DNA of 64,000 bases from Methanoculleus oceani (GCF_023702065.1 NZ_QFDM01000003.1:372001-436000), one strand, 5' to 3'. Counted from the stretch's first letter, positions 53,678 to 63,714 are shown. A program made the numbers and translations. The notes: a model not told the origin generated them from the sequence alone.

Positions 53678-55447
53678 ATGGCAGTACGATACCTACTCGG
53701 GAACGAGGGCATTGCGCACGCGTGTCTGGAGGCGAACATCGATTTTGCCAGCGGCTACCCCGGGACGCCGTCATCCGAAGTGATCGACATCCTCCGGGTG
53801 CAGGAGGAGCGCCCCTTCACCGTGGAGTGGTCCACGAACGAGAAGGTCGCCTTCGAGAACGCGCTCGCCGCCGCCTGGTGCGGTCTCCGCGCACTCTGCA
53901 CCATGAAGCATGTCGGGCTGAACGTGGCGGCCGACCCCCTGATGACGAGCGCATACACCGGGGTTACGGGAGGATTCGTCGTCCTCTGTGCAGACGACCC
54001 CTTCGCGCACAGCTCCCAGAACGAGCAGGATACCCGTCGTTACGCGCACTTCGCCCGGCTCCCCTGCCTCGACCCGGCATCGGTCCAGGAGGCGCACGAC
54101 ATGCTGCAGGACGCCTTCGGCCTCTCCGAGGAGTTCGGCCTCCCGGTCATCTTCCGCCCCACCACCCGGATCTGCCACTCGAAAGGCGACGTCGACCTTG
54201 GAGAGGTCGGCACCGAGCACCGGACCGCCGCCTTCCACCGCGACCCGAAGCAGTACGTGGTCATCCCCGCGCACACCCGGGTTCTGCATAAAGTTCTGAA
54301 CGAAAAACAGCCGGCGCTTAAGAAGCGGCTGGTCGAACTCGGCTACAACCGCCACACCATCCGGGGCAGCACCGCAGTCGTCGCGAGCGGCGTCGCCGCC
54401 GCCTACGTCCAGGAGGTTCTTGGGGACGACGTCTCGCTCGCGGTCGTCGGCGCCTACCCGATCGATGAGGAGTGGCTCCGGGACTTCGTCGACCGGCACG
54501 AGAAGATCCTCGTCGTCGAAGAACTCGCCCCGGTCGTCGAAGAGGCGGTGCGCCAGGTGGCGACGAAGACGGAGGTCTTCGGCAAGATAAACGGCACGGT
54601 CCCGTACGAAGGGGAGTTCAGCCCGGCGACCGTTGCCGCCGCTCTCGCAAAGGCAGGGATTACCCCCACCGTGACCTACCCTGCGGCCACACCGGTCCCG
54701 GGGGTGCCGCCCCGCCCGCCGATCCTCTGCGCCGGGTGCATGCACCGGCCGACGTTCTACGCGATGCGGAAGGTCTTCCGCGACGCCATCTTCCCAAGCG
54801 ACATCGGGTGCTACACCCTCGGCCTCCAGCTCGGGGCGGTGGACACCACCATCTGCATGGGCGCCTCGATCACCGTCGGGAGCGGCATCTCCCGGTCGGG
54901 GGAGGAGCACCCCGTCGTCTGCACCATCGGCGACTCGACGTTCCTGCACACGGGGATGCCGGGGCTTTTAAACGCCGTCTACAACGGCGCCGACATGGTC
55001 GTCGTCATCCTGGACAACCGGATCACCGCGATGACCGGCCACCAGCCCAACCCCAACACCGGAATGACGGCCACGGGCGTTGAGAGCACGCCGATATCGC
55101 TCGACGCGATCTGCCGGTCGTGCGGGGTATCCTGGGTCGAGACGGTCGACCCCTACGACCTCCCTGTGCTCCTCGACACCTTCCGCCGGGCGAAGGAGCG
55201 CAAGGGCGTCCGGGTGATCATCGCGAAACAGCCCTGCGTCATCACCGCACGGAAAAGCGGGATCAAGCGCAAGGCGTATGCGGTCGACCCCGAGCGATGC
55301 ACGGGCTGCGGTGCCTGCCGGTCGTTCGGCTGCCCGGCGATCGCGTTTGCCGGGAAGAACGCGACGATCACCGAACTCTGCGCCGGGTGCGGCGTCTGCG
55401 CGGACATCTGTCCATCGGGTGCTATCGGTACGGAGGGACGGCAATGA
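53678..55447 (+). CDS. iorA: Indolepyruvate:ferredoxin oxidoreductase, alpha subunit
   Basis: 589 residues from ATG 53678, after GAGTGG; the TTG at 53666 is less likely. It oxidatively decarboxylates aryl pyruvates to aryl-CoA, or makes aryl pyruvates in reverse for aromatic amino acid synthesis. Thiamine-diphosphate domain motifs are GYPGTPSSEVID and IGDSTFLHTGMPGLLNAVYNGAD. Two C-terminal [4Fe-4S] sites follow: CTGCGACRSFGCP and CAGCGVCADICP, the first with the extra residue typical of IorA. Coupled by overlap to iorB. Confidence 0.95.
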   Translation: MAVRYLLGNEGIAHACLEANIDFASGYPGTPSSEVIDILRVQEERPFTVEWSTNEKVAFENALAAAWCGLRALCTMKHVGLNVAADPLMTSAYTGVTGGFVVLCADDPFAHSSQNEQDTRRYAHFARLPCLDPASVQEAHDMLQDAFGLSEEFGLPVIFRPTTRICHSKGDVDLGEVGTEHRTAAFHRDPKQYVVIPAHTRVLHKVLNEKQPALKKRLVELGYNRHTIRGSTAVVASGVAAAYVQEVLGDDVSLAVVGAYPIDEEWLRDFVDRHEKILVVEELAPVVEEAVRQVATKTEVFGKINGTVPYEGEFSPATVAAALAKAGITPTVTYPAATPVPGVPPRPPILCAGCMHRPTFYAMRKVFRDAIFPSDIGCYTLGLQLGAVDTTICMGASITVGSGISRSGEEHPVVCTIGDSTFLHTGMPGLLNAVYNGADMVVVILDNRITAMTGHQPNPNTGMTATGVESTPISLDAICRSCGVSWVETVDPYDLPVLLDTFRRAKERKGVRVIIAKQPCVITARKSGIKRKAYAVDPERCTGCGACRSFGCPAIAFAGKNATITELCAGCGVCADICPSGAIGTEGRQ

Positions 55448-56031
55448 AACCCTCGTTCGACATCCTGATCGTCGGGATCGGCGGCCAGGGGACCGTTCTC
55501 GCCTCGAACGTCCTCGGCGAGGCATGCATCATCGAGAACCGGACCGTCCGGAGCGCCGAGACCCACGGCATGGCGCAGCGCGGCGGGTCGGTGGAGAGCC
55601 ACATCCGCATCGACGGGCAGTTCGGCTCCCTGATCGTGCCGGGGACTGCCGATCTCCTGATCGCCTTCGACCTCCTCGAGGCCCTCCGCTACCGCCACTA
55701 CCTCCCGGCCGGCGGGAGGCTCGTGGTGAACCGGCACCTGGTCGTCCCCACGTCGGTCTACCAGCAGAACCTGGACGTGCCCGACGAGGAGAGCATCCTC
55801 GCCGCGCTCGCCGACCTCGACGTAGCCTGCATCGACGCCGCAGGCCTCGCCGAAGAGGCGGGGAGCGTCCTCTCGCAGAACATCGTGATGCTCGGGGCCG
55901 CGTCGAGCGACATCCCTCTCCGGTCCGAGACCCTCGAAGAAGCGGTGCGGCGGTGCGTCCCCAAAAAGACCGTCGAGGTCAACGCCGCGGCCTTCCGGCT
56001 CGGACGGGAGAAGGGGGCCGGCACGCCCTGA
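55444..56031 (+). CDS. iorB: Indolepyruvate:ferredoxin oxidoreductase, beta subunit
   Basis: 195 residues. ATG 55444 overlaps the iorA stop. The gamma-type oxidoreductase fold begins DILIVGIGGQGTVLASNVLGEA and contains ETHGMAQRGGSVESHIR, the CoA-contact segment. It completes the two-subunit IOR. Confidence 0.94.
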   Translation: MKPSFDILIVGIGGQGTVLASNVLGEACIIENRTVRSAETHGMAQRGGSVESHIRIDGQFGSLIVPGTADLLIAFDLLEALRYRHYLPAGGRLVVNRHLVVPTSVYQQNLDVPDEESILAALADLDVACIDAAGLAEEAGSVLSQNIVMLGAASSDIPLRSETLEEAVRRCVPKKTVEVNAAAFRLGREKGAGTP

Positions 56032-56138
56032 GCGGGTGAGTCGCCGGGGCTTCCCGGCCGGCTCTCGAACACCTCTTTTACCGGCGCCGACGGTCCCGCC
56101 CGGAACCTGTATTACCCATCCTGCCGAGCTGGTATGCC

Positions 56139-57785
56139 ATGAGCGAGCGGGATACCATTGCAGCACTGAAAAGCCTTGCAGGCGCAAAGCCCGAGTTCCG
56201 GCTCTCGGAACTGCAAAAAGACCAGGGGGCCGGGCAGTCGCTCGAACGCCTTGCCGGGGAAGTCCGCCCGCACCTCGACGGCCTCGGCCTCACCCTCAGC
56301 CCCGCCGGCGACGACTACGTGGTCGGCCGCCGCCCGGCAGAGCAGTTCACGGTCGACGATGCCGGGCGCGAGCGCCAGCTCGCGTTCTTCGAAAAGCCGG
56401 AGGTGCCTGACTACATCCAGCAGCTGGTCGAGTCCTACATCGCGAAGAAGACCGCCAAGTCCTGGGACGACCCGGTCGTGCTCGACCGGATGGCGAACGC
56501 CATCCTCGCCCAGAAGAGCCAGTACTGGAAAGAGCGGCAGGTGAGTTACCGGAAGGCCTACCCGGTCCTCGGCTACCTGGCCTACCACGCGCCCGTCTAC
56601 CTGGTGCAGTTCGAGCACATCTTCTGGCAGGTCATCACCCAGGGGCTTGCGAAGCCGCACATGCGCATCCTCGATCTGGGCACCGGGCCGGGAGTCGTGC
56701 CGCTCGCCGTCATCGACCTTCTCGGAAGGATCGGCAGCGGTTCGGCCGAGGTCTACGCAGTCGAGCGCTCCGAAGAGCACCTCGAGGCCTACAACGCCCT
56801 CGTCCCGGCAGCGGCAGCGGCGCATGGAAACGCCGTGCAGGTGCATAAGCCCATCCGCGGGGATATCGAAGCGCTCACGGGCAAGGACCTGCCCGACCGG
56901 ATAGACCTCATGGTCTTCTCGAACGTCTTGAACGAGCTCCGCCACCTCGATATCGACCGGCGTGCCGACCTCGTCGCCCGTCTCGCCGAACGGCTCGCGC
57001 CCGACGGGACGATCGTCGTCGTGGAGCCGGCGGACCTTGCCAACTCGACCGCCATGCGCCGGACCGTGCGCGCGATCGCGGACCGGGGCCTTGCCGTCCA
57101 CAGCCCCTGCTCGTTCATCTGGGGCACCGCCTGCAACCCCGAGCGGTGCTGGACCTTCGAGCAGAAAGGCGATATTCGCCCGACCCGGCTGATGGAGCGC
57201 CTCGCAGGAGGGGCGAACGCCTACCGGTTCACGAACGTCGATATCAAGTACTCCTCGGCGCTCCTGCGGAAGGATGAAAAGACGCAGCACGCCTACCGGG
57301 TCCCGCCGGGAGCAAAGTTCGCCCGCTTCTCTCACCTCAACCGGCACCGTGACAAGAAGATCAACGTCGTCGCCGCACTGATCTCTGGCAACCTCGGGGA
57401 TAACCGGACGAAGGTCTACAAGGTCTGCGACGGGACGCCGAGAGACCCGGTCTACGCCGTGATCCCGGCGACCCTCCGCGGCCCGCTGCGTGGCGCGCTC
57501 CGGAACATTCCCTACGGGGCCATCGTGCAGTTCTACGGGGTGCTCGTCCGCTTCAACCGCGACCACAACGCCTACAACCTGGTGGTCCTGCCGGGGACCC
57601 GGATCGAGCAGGTCGGGTGCCCGGCGGGCGAGGCTGCCGGGACGGAGACGGTGGAGGAGGAGCCCGGGGCTCCCGCAGATGCCCGGCCCCCGAAGAACCC
57701 TTCTCGTGAGAGGAGATGGGGCGTCCGGCCGGGAAAGCAGGTTACGCCCCGCCCCCGCCTGCACGGAACGGGCAAACGCTCCTGA
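56139..57785 (+). CDS. Rsm22-like small-subunit rRNA methyltransferase
   Basis: 548 residues. A SAM-dependent core carries LDLGTGPGVVPLA (178-190) and EPADLAN (296-302). A cysteine set Cys324, Cys332 and Cys337 (PCSFIWGTACNPERCW) plus Cys430 matches the arrangement of Rsm22/METTL17, where four cysteines hold a [4Fe-4S] cluster. The C-terminus is a charged tail of about 70 residues, Pro- and Arg-rich. It most likely acts on the small ribosomal subunit. Its last 44 bases overlap the convergent gene. Confidence 0.85.
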   Translation: MSERDTIAALKSLAGAKPEFRLSELQKDQGAGQSLERLAGEVRPHLDGLGLTLSPAGDDYVVGRRPAEQFTVDDAGRERQLAFFEKPEVPDYIQQLVESYIAKKTAKSWDDPVVLDRMANAILAQKSQYWKERQVSYRKAYPVLGYLAYHAPVYLVQFEHIFWQVITQGLAKPHMRILDLGTGPGVVPLAVIDLLGRIGSGSAEVYAVERSEEHLEAYNALVPAAAAAHGNAVQVHKPIRGDIEALTGKDLPDRIDLMVFSNVLNELRHLDIDRRADLVARLAERLAPDGTIVVVEPADLANSTAMRRTVRAIADRGLAVHSPCSFIWGTACNPERCWTFEQKGDIRPTRLMERLAGGANAYRFTNVDIKYSSALLRKDEKTQHAYRVPPGAKFARFSHLNRHRDKKINVVAALISGNLGDNRTKVYKVCDGTPRDPVYAVIPATLRGPLRGALRNIPYGAIVQFYGVLVRFNRDHNAYNLVVLPGTRIEQVGCPAGEAAGTETVEEEPGAPADARPPKNPSRERRWGVRPGKQVTPRPRLHGTGKRS

Positions 57786-58725
57786 GCGCGTAGAGCAGCC
57801 CGCCGTAGCCGAGGCTGACCGCGACGACCTGAACGATCGCCCCGAGCAGCGGGATGAAGATGAGGATCTGCAGGATCACGAATCCCAGGACGAAGATCCA
57901 GGCACGCCCCGGCTTCCATCCTGCCCGGGAGGCGATGACGTCCCCGAGGGCATATGCGACGAAGAGCGACGAGAGCATCAGGGCGACGATGAAGAGCAGC
58001 CCGCCGACGAGCGCGAGGGGGAGACCGATGATCGTGACGGCGACGATGAGGAGAATGATCGCCGATACGACGATCGCGACGAATCCGAGAACCGTGAGAA
58101 GGATCGGGCTCCCCTCGACCTGCCGGACCACCGCCGCGAACAGGTCGGGGAATATCCTGATGAGGATGAGCCCGAGGATGAGGAACCCGATGGCAAGCAG
58201 CACCGAGAAGAGGCCCGGCAGCAGCGGTCCCGGCTCCTCCTGCTCCTCGAACGTCACGTTCCCGGCCGTGCCGGTGTTGCTGAAGGTCCCGCCCGATACC
58301 GTCAGGTTACGCAGGACCGATCCGGCGTTCGTGACCTCGCCCGCGGAGATGAACGCGTCGCGCTCGATGACGGCGTCTTCGCCGATCCGGACCGTGCCCC
58401 CGGTGACGAGAGCGTTCGTCGCGTTCCCGTTCAGTTCGATCTCGCCCCCGGCGGCGAGCACCTTCCCGCCGACGTCGCCGTTGAGGATCAGGGTGCCTCC
58501 CGCGGCGATGATGTCGCCGGCGACCGGCGCATCCACCCTCACCGTGCCCCCGGCAACCGTCAGGCTGTCAACGGGAGCGCTGACGGTCACGGACCCGCCC
58601 GAGGCGACCACGTCGTCGGGGATGGGTGTGTCGATCACCTGCTGGTCCCCGCCGAGGAAGGTGAGCGCCTGGGCTCCGGACGGGATGAGCAGCAGGACGA
58701 GGATGATCACTGCCAGATGTTTCAT
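57742..58725 (-). CDS. Exported polymer-forming (bactofilin-like) domain with membrane tail
   Basis: 327 residues. Signal peptide at 1-21. Residues 30-165 are a right-handed beta-solenoid-like domain of repeating Gly/Val/Thr strands (AGGTVRVDAPVAGDIIAAGGTLILNG), the bactofilin/polymer-forming pattern. C-terminally, four or five hydrophobic helices (about 168-310) anchor it. It could be a scaffold on the outer face of the membrane. Ends inside the convergent Rsm22-like gene. Confidence 0.8.
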   Translation of the reverse strand: MKHLAVIILVLLLIPSGAQALTFLGGDQQVIDTPIPDDVVASGGSVTVSAPVDSLTVAGGTVRVDAPVAGDIIAAGGTLILNGDVGGKVLAAGGEIELNGNATNALVTGGTVRIGEDAVIERDAFISAGEVTNAGSVLRNLTVSGGTFSNTGTAGNVTFEEQEEPGPLLPGLFSVLLAIGFLILGLILIRIFPDLFAAVVRQVEGSPILLTVLGFVAIVVSAIILLIVAVTIIGLPLALVGGLLFIVALMLSSLFVAYALGDVIASRAGWKPGRAWIFVLGFVILQILIFIPLLGAIVQVVAVSLGYGGLLYALRSVCPFRAGGGGA

Positions 58726-58930
58726 ACGGCCCGGATAGATCGCTCCCCTTCAAAAAAGTTCGTGCGGCGGGCGGAGCAATGCCGGAGAAACGTTGCCCGT
58801 AGTCGATACGGATACTTACGGGCCGGGTTCGTCCCGGCGGTGCGCGACACGTGAGGCGGCAGCCGGGACCGGTCCGCCTGCCTCCCGGCGTGCCCCCGGC
58901 ACGAAAGGAGGCGCAGCGGATCTCTTCCCG

Positions 58931-59563
58931 CTACACCAGTTTCGCAAGGCGGCTCTTGAGTTCGGCGATCGCCTCATCCTTCCCGGGAACATCCGAATCC
59001 TGGATCGAGCGGATGTTCTCCTCGATCGACGTGCCGAGCCACTCCGTCGGGACGCCGGATGCCGGGAAGAGCTCCTGCCATTCATCGGACTCGAACGGGA
59101 TGACCTTGACCAGTTTCCCGAGAATGTTCCAGTCGACGACACGGTAGTCCTCTCCGGTACTGGTATCCGCGACCTGTATCGATCTGTCCTCGTTGCACTC
59201 GATGACCCGGCCGTGGATGACGTAGACGCTCACCTCGTCCTTATCGGTGAAGGAGATCTGGACCACATCCCCCGGCTGCGGGCTCTCGGGCACCATATAG
59301 AGGGCGATATCGCCCGGGTACATCAGTTCCGGCTCGTAACGGTCTGCGATACCGATGTACCCGGTATCGGAGACATAGAGCCGGAGGTACTCCTGATAGA
59401 ACTTCCTGACGATCCAGTAGACTGCTCCCGGATGCGTCTCCGCCAGTTTCAGGAGAAGATTGTGGATGGCGCTCGGAATGCTCTCCGGCCGATCCAGCAC
59501 CTCACGGGCCAGCCTCTCGTACGCTTCCACAACCCCGACCTCTGTCTGCGTTGCCTCTGCCAT
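58931..59563 (-). CDS. Unknown protein with a signal-peptidase-like beta domain
   Basis: 210 residues from ATG 59563, about 38 bases from TATA-like TTTTATCC (minus). Residues 1-80 are helical. Residues 80-160 read as a LexA/S26-type beta domain: MYPGDIALYMVPESPQPGDVVQISF resembles signal-peptidase S26 PGD repeats. A catalytic Ser-Lys dyad is not visible, so any protease activity is doubtful. No membrane helix. Longer upstream frame is rejected. Confidence 0.6.
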   Translation of the reverse strand: MAEATQTEVGVVEAYERLAREVLDRPESIPSAIHNLLLKLAETHPGAVYWIVRKFYQEYLRLYVSDTGYIGIADRYEPELMYPGDIALYMVPESPQPGDVVQISFTDKDEVSVYVIHGRVIECNEDRSIQVADTSTGEDYRVVDWNILGKLVKVIPFESDEWQELFPASGVPTEWLGTSIEENIRSIQDSDVPGKDEAIAELKSRLAKLV

Positions 59564-59784
59564 TGTCAACAACCCCGCTGCATAATACCGGTGGTAGGAT
59601 AAAAGTGTTCCTCCGGTCATTTGGGGTGCGCCGTCCTGCCCGGGTTCCGTGCCCATCTCCTCACCGGCCCCGGGAGGAGAGAAGCCGCCGATCACCACCA
59701 GGTTCAGGCGGGGCTGCCGGAGAAGGAAAGAACTATAATGCTTATATTCGACCGTGACCATACAGTAAAGCAGAGGATATTGAT

Positions 59785-60198
59785 ATGGGTGGCATAAAGG
59801 ATTCTACGTATCTTGATGTCCGGAAGACCATCGCCCGGCGTTTCTCTCCCCGGGACGGGTGGCAGTTCGCATGGACCCCTGCCGGCAGTGTGCAGCCGGA
59901 GTGCGTGCTCTCCCGCCGGGTTGCCGGCAGGACGGAGCGGGTGCTCGTGAACGTGAAGATGGCCCCCGAGGTCCCGGCAGGTGCCGTCGAGGCGCTCCAG
60001 GCTGCCGCAAGCGCCGGAAAAGCCGATAAGGCTGTTCTGGTCGTACCCGGCGGGGCGAACGTTTCCGGGGTCCCCGAGGGGATCGACGTCCTGGAGATGG
60101 GCAACTGGCAGATCGTCGGCGGCCGCATTGCCTGGGCGAAGAACATCGAGCGCAGTGCGTTCCTCGAAGAGGAGCGCGCAAAAAGGGGCTTCGCGTAA
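59785..60198 (+). CDS. Unknown protein, possible PD-(D/E)xK-like fold
   Basis: 137 residues, basic. RTERVLVNVKMAPEVPAGAVEALQAAA, then KAVLVVPGGANVSGVPEGIDVLEMG, resembles the strand-helix-strand core of Mrr-type or restriction-like nucleases, where VxVK carries the catalytic Lys. The acidic ligands are not clear. The function is open. A TATA-like TAATGCTTATAT lies about 40 bases upstream, near 59737-59749. Confidence 0.6.
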   Translation: MGGIKDSTYLDVRKTIARRFSPRDGWQFAWTPAGSVQPECVLSRRVAGRTERVLVNVKMAPEVPAGAVEALQAAASAGKADKAVLVVPGGANVSGVPEGIDVLEMGNWQIVGGRIAWAKNIERSAFLEEERAKRGFA

Positions 60199-60218
60199 AG
60201 CGGCCCTCAAAACTTTTC

Positions 60219-62678
60219 TTACATCCCAAAGTCAAAGAGCGTCGTCCTCGAGGGGTCGACGTCGTGCCAGTCCCACCCGAGCGGCTCGATGATCCGCGAG
60301 AGGGGCCCTTTGAGCGTCTTCTCAAGCATCGTCTCCCAGTCGACGACGAACTCCGGCGGCACCTGGTCGGCGTACTCGAAGCAGACCACGTCTGTGCGCG
60401 GGTATTTCGCCGTGACGGTCTTGATGTAGACCCGTTTGGGCTTGCTGCCCCGCTTGAAGTCGGTCCCGAGGTACTCGTTCGAGTACTTGGCGCCCCGGAT
60501 ATGGGCGTCGTCGTTCTCGTAACTCTCCAGGTTCTTCCCGATCCCGCCGGGAATACCGGCCTCGTCGAGGGAGTACTCCCCCCGGCGATACTTCCTGATG
60601 ACGTCGCGCAGGTATGCCTGCACGTCGGAAAACGCGTCCCCGCGGAGGATCATCTCGAGGACGGCGCGCTGCACCTCCCGGGTGATCTGCGGAGAGTCGC
60701 TCCGCCGGATCTCGAACCCGACGACATCGACCTCGTCGACGTCCTTGCCCTCCTTCCAGACCAGGTGCCCGGCGTAGCGCTTCTTCTTGCCGGCCTGGAA
60801 GAAGCGGCGGTAGACCTTCTCGAACTTGATGGAGAAGTAGTGCGTATCGGCGTTCAGTTCGGTCTTCGCGAAGTCGCCGTAACTCACGTTCAGCCGCGCC
60901 TCGATCTCCCTCGCCCGCGCGATGGTCTCTTCGAGACCCGCCGGCGGAACCTCGACCATGCAGGAGTCGGTGTCGCCGTAGATAACCGTGTAGCCGAGAT
61001 CGGTGATGACGTCGCGGGTGTGCCGGATGATCGCCCGGCCGACCGAGGTGACGGCCGACCCGATCTCACGGTCGTAGAGTCTGAACCGGGTGTAGCCCGA
61101 GACCCCGTAGTAGGAGTTCATGATCACCTTCAGGACGTTCTGCTGGAGGTCGTAGAGGACGTATTCCGCCGACCCGAAGGGGTACTGATTGCGCAGGCGT
61201 TTGCGCTCGTCCCGCTCACCGAGGAGTTCGGCGAGGATGCTCCGTGTCAACCCGTCCGGCTCGCGGGAGAATCGGACGCCGTTCGGCGCCCGCAGTTCGC
61301 CGTCCGGGTTCTTCGTCTCGGGCGAGGCGTTGATCGTCATCATCGCCATCGGGTAGAGCGATTTCAGGTCGAGGACCACCACGTTCTCCCTTAGACCGGT
61401 GGCGGGCTCAAAGACGGTCGCCCCCTCGAACTCGTCCCCGGCGGCGAGCCCCTTCGAGGGGAGGACGAACGTCCCGGATGCCTTCCGCAGAACGTAGATA
61501 TCGATGACGTTCGACGAGTTCAGCGTCCGGTCGAGCGGGCACCCGACATACCGGGATATCTCCCGGTAAAACTCGATGATGTTGTTCTTCTGATCGATCC
61601 CGACGCAGAGCTCGACGTCCCGGCAGTTGTACTCCACGAGTCGTGCCGGGTCGGACCGCCAGAGCGCCGTGATCGTCCCGCTGTAGCGGACCTTCGTCAC
61701 CCCGAGTTCCTCCCCGGCGATCGCATCGAGCCGGTAGGACTCCTTCTGGGCCTGGTGCATCTTCCGGTAGGCGGAAAGAAGGTCGAAGACAGCCCTCCCG
61801 CGAACGGCGTTCCGTTCGGTCTGCCCGGGAAGGCGCGCGAGGTCCTCGGCCCGCATATCGAGTGTCGCCATCCGTTGCAGAATATAGGGGATATCGAACT
61901 CCACGAAGTTCCAGCCCGAGAGGATGTCGGGGTCGCGCTCCCTGACGTAGTCGATGAGTCCCCGGAGCATCGCCTTCTCGTCCGGGTACCGGACGACCCG
62001 GTGCCGCTCGTGGAGACTGAGTTCGGGCGCATCGCCCGGCACCCCGCCGGACTGCCAGAGGAGTGTCGTATAGTCCCCGTCGAAGGAGTCCCAGCAGGTG
62101 ACGCAGATGATCGGGTCGCGTTCGGGCTCAGGGAACCCCTGCTCGTCCACGCACTCGATATCCATGATACAGGTCCTGGCGGGAGCCTTGATATCGGCCG
62201 GCACGAGGTCGTGATACTCGACCTCGAAGGTTCCGTCGGGCAGTTCGACGGTACCGGCCGGCAGTTCAACACCGGCGGTAAGACCGCAGTCGATCATGAA
62301 CCGGGTGGTAAACGGGATATCGGCCTCATAGTGCTGCATAAAGTCATCACGGACGGTACGGACGTCGCCGGGGCGCCGGGTGTAGAGCCGCCGGAGCGGG
62401 TCGCCGCGAATGGAGCGGTAGGTCGTCCCGGGCTCCGGGTCGACCCCCTGCGGGAGGGATCGGCCGTCCGCCTGGTCGGCGGGTGCGTAGAAGTAAGGCC
62501 GAAAACCGGTCACATTGACCCTGACAGCCTTCCCGGAGGCGTCCCGGCCGAAGACGTGGATGACCGGGATATCGACACCGACGCTGTACTCCACCTGGTG
62601 GATGCCGATCCGGACCTTCCCGAAGTCTTCCAGGGTGGCCGGTATGCTCATGCGGGACCCCAGCACCTGATCAGACAT
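60219..62678 (-). CDS. polB: DNA polymerase, family B
   Basis: 819 residues from ATG 62678, after AGGAGA; it overlaps the mdh stop by eight bases. The in-frame start at 62837 is mdh shadow. Proofreading exonuclease residues: Asp173 and Glu175 (MDIEC), Asp262 (NFVEFD), Asp354 (YNCRD). Polymerase motifs: DLKSLYP (437-443), KVIMNSYYG (517-525) and YGDTDS (567-572). No intein. The protein ends TTLFDFGM, a PCNA-binding box. Confidence 0.96.
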   Translation of the reverse strand: MSDQVLGSRMSIPATLEDFGKVRIGIHQVEYSVGVDIPVIHVFGRDASGKAVRVNVTGFRPYFYAPADQADGRSLPQGVDPEPGTTYRSIRGDPLRRLYTRRPGDVRTVRDDFMQHYEADIPFTTRFMIDCGLTAGVELPAGTVELPDGTFEVEYHDLVPADIKAPARTCIMDIECVDEQGFPEPERDPIICVTCWDSFDGDYTTLLWQSGGVPGDAPELSLHERHRVVRYPDEKAMLRGLIDYVRERDPDILSGWNFVEFDIPYILQRMATLDMRAEDLARLPGQTERNAVRGRAVFDLLSAYRKMHQAQKESYRLDAIAGEELGVTKVRYSGTITALWRSDPARLVEYNCRDVELCVGIDQKNNIIEFYREISRYVGCPLDRTLNSSNVIDIYVLRKASGTFVLPSKGLAAGDEFEGATVFEPATGLRENVVVLDLKSLYPMAMMTINASPETKNPDGELRAPNGVRFSREPDGLTRSILAELLGERDERKRLRNQYPFGSAEYVLYDLQQNVLKVIMNSYYGVSGYTRFRLYDREIGSAVTSVGRAIIRHTRDVITDLGYTVIYGDTDSCMVEVPPAGLEETIARAREIEARLNVSYGDFAKTELNADTHYFSIKFEKVYRRFFQAGKKKRYAGHLVWKEGKDVDEVDVVGFEIRRSDSPQITREVQRAVLEMILRGDAFSDVQAYLRDVIRKYRRGEYSLDEAGIPGGIGKNLESYENDDAHIRGAKYSNEYLGTDFKRGSKPKRVYIKTVTAKYPRTDVVCFEYADQVPPEFVVDWETMLEKTLKGPLSRIIEPLGWDWHDVDPSRTTLFDFGM

Positions 62679-63537
62679 CGAATCTCCTGCAGAGGCCCTG
62701 CACGAACGCTCCCGCCTCTGCCATCTTCTTCTCCTCCCAGGCATCGAGATCCCACTCTTCGATGCCGAGGACTCCCTCGCGGCCGATCCGGGCGGGAACG
62801 CCGAGCGAGCAGCCGGAGAGTCCGTATTCGCCGTCAAGCACGCACGAACAGGCGAGCATCTCCCGCCGGTCGTCGAGGACCGCGCGTATCAGCATGGCGA
62901 TGTGGTATGCAGGGCCAAAGACCGTGCCGCCCTTGCCGCGGATCACCTCCATGCTCGCCCCCTGCATCCGGGAGAGGATTGCTTCCCGCTTCTCGGTGCC
63001 GAGATCAGCGCCGGTCTTCGAGAAGAGCGGCACCTGGTGTTCGCCGTGTTCGCCGAGCACCCAGGCGGGCCCCGAAACCCCCGCTTCGCCGAGGTAGCGG
63101 GCAAAGCGGGCGCTGTCGAGCTGGCCGCCGAACCCGATGCACCGCTGCCGGTCGATACCCATCATCTTCCAGAGGCCGTAGTTGTTCGCGTCCATGGGGT
63201 TCGTGACGGTGATGACAACCCCCGAAAATCCCTGCAGGTGTTCGCTGCAGCGCCTCGCCACCGGGATATTGGCCTCGAGGAGATCGGCCCGGGTCTTGAT
63301 CTCGGGCGTCCTCGGGGTACCCGCCGCGAAGACGAAGATGTCGGCATCGCGCATCGCCGCCGCATCGGTGGATATAGTGACATCGATCCCCGTGTGCTGC
63401 AGGTCGAGCACCTGTGCCCGGAGGATGGGCTCGTATGAGTCGTAGAGGACGATCTCGTCGACGAGACCGAGCGCGGCGGAGAGAAATGCCGTCTCGCCAC
63501 CCACCTTCCCTACACCTAAGATTGCGAGCGAGGTCAT
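62671..63537 (-). CDS. mdh: Malate dehydrogenase (lactate/malate family)
   Basis: 288 residues, shorter than bacterial MDH. Rossmann start LAILGVGKVGGETAFLSAALG, VFAAGTPRTPEIKTRADLLEANI substrate loop, TNPMDANNYG and the catalytic HGEH (LGEHGEHQVPLF). It reduces oxaloacetate to malate, feeding the fumarase at 16526. TATA GAATATAA (63557-63564, minus TTATATTC) is centred about 24 bases from the ATG, so the mRNA is leaderless. Confidence 0.93.
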   Translation of the reverse strand: MTSLAILGVGKVGGETAFLSAALGLVDEIVLYDSYEPILRAQVLDLQHTGIDVTISTDAAAMRDADIFVFAAGTPRTPEIKTRADLLEANIPVARRCSEHLQGFSGVVITVTNPMDANNYGLWKMMGIDRQRCIGFGGQLDSARFARYLGEAGVSGPAWVLGEHGEHQVPLFSKTGADLGTEKREAILSRMQGASMEVIRGKGGTVFGPAYHIAMLIRAVLDDRREMLACSCVLDGEYGLSGCSLGVPARIGREGVLGIEEWDLDAWEEKKMAEAGAFVQGLCRRFDV

Positions 63538-63714
63538 GGTTATCGGTCCTGATATGAATATAACGCGGTAAAGATTGTGCGCGTGAAGAGGCCCTTGCTT
63601 GCACGGAGAATAACGATCCGGCAGGGAGAACGGCCACCTTACCGCCTTCCGTACCGATATCCGGGCTCCGGAGAGCGGAGCTCATATTTCTTCACCAGTA
63701 TACTTGGCGCGAGG

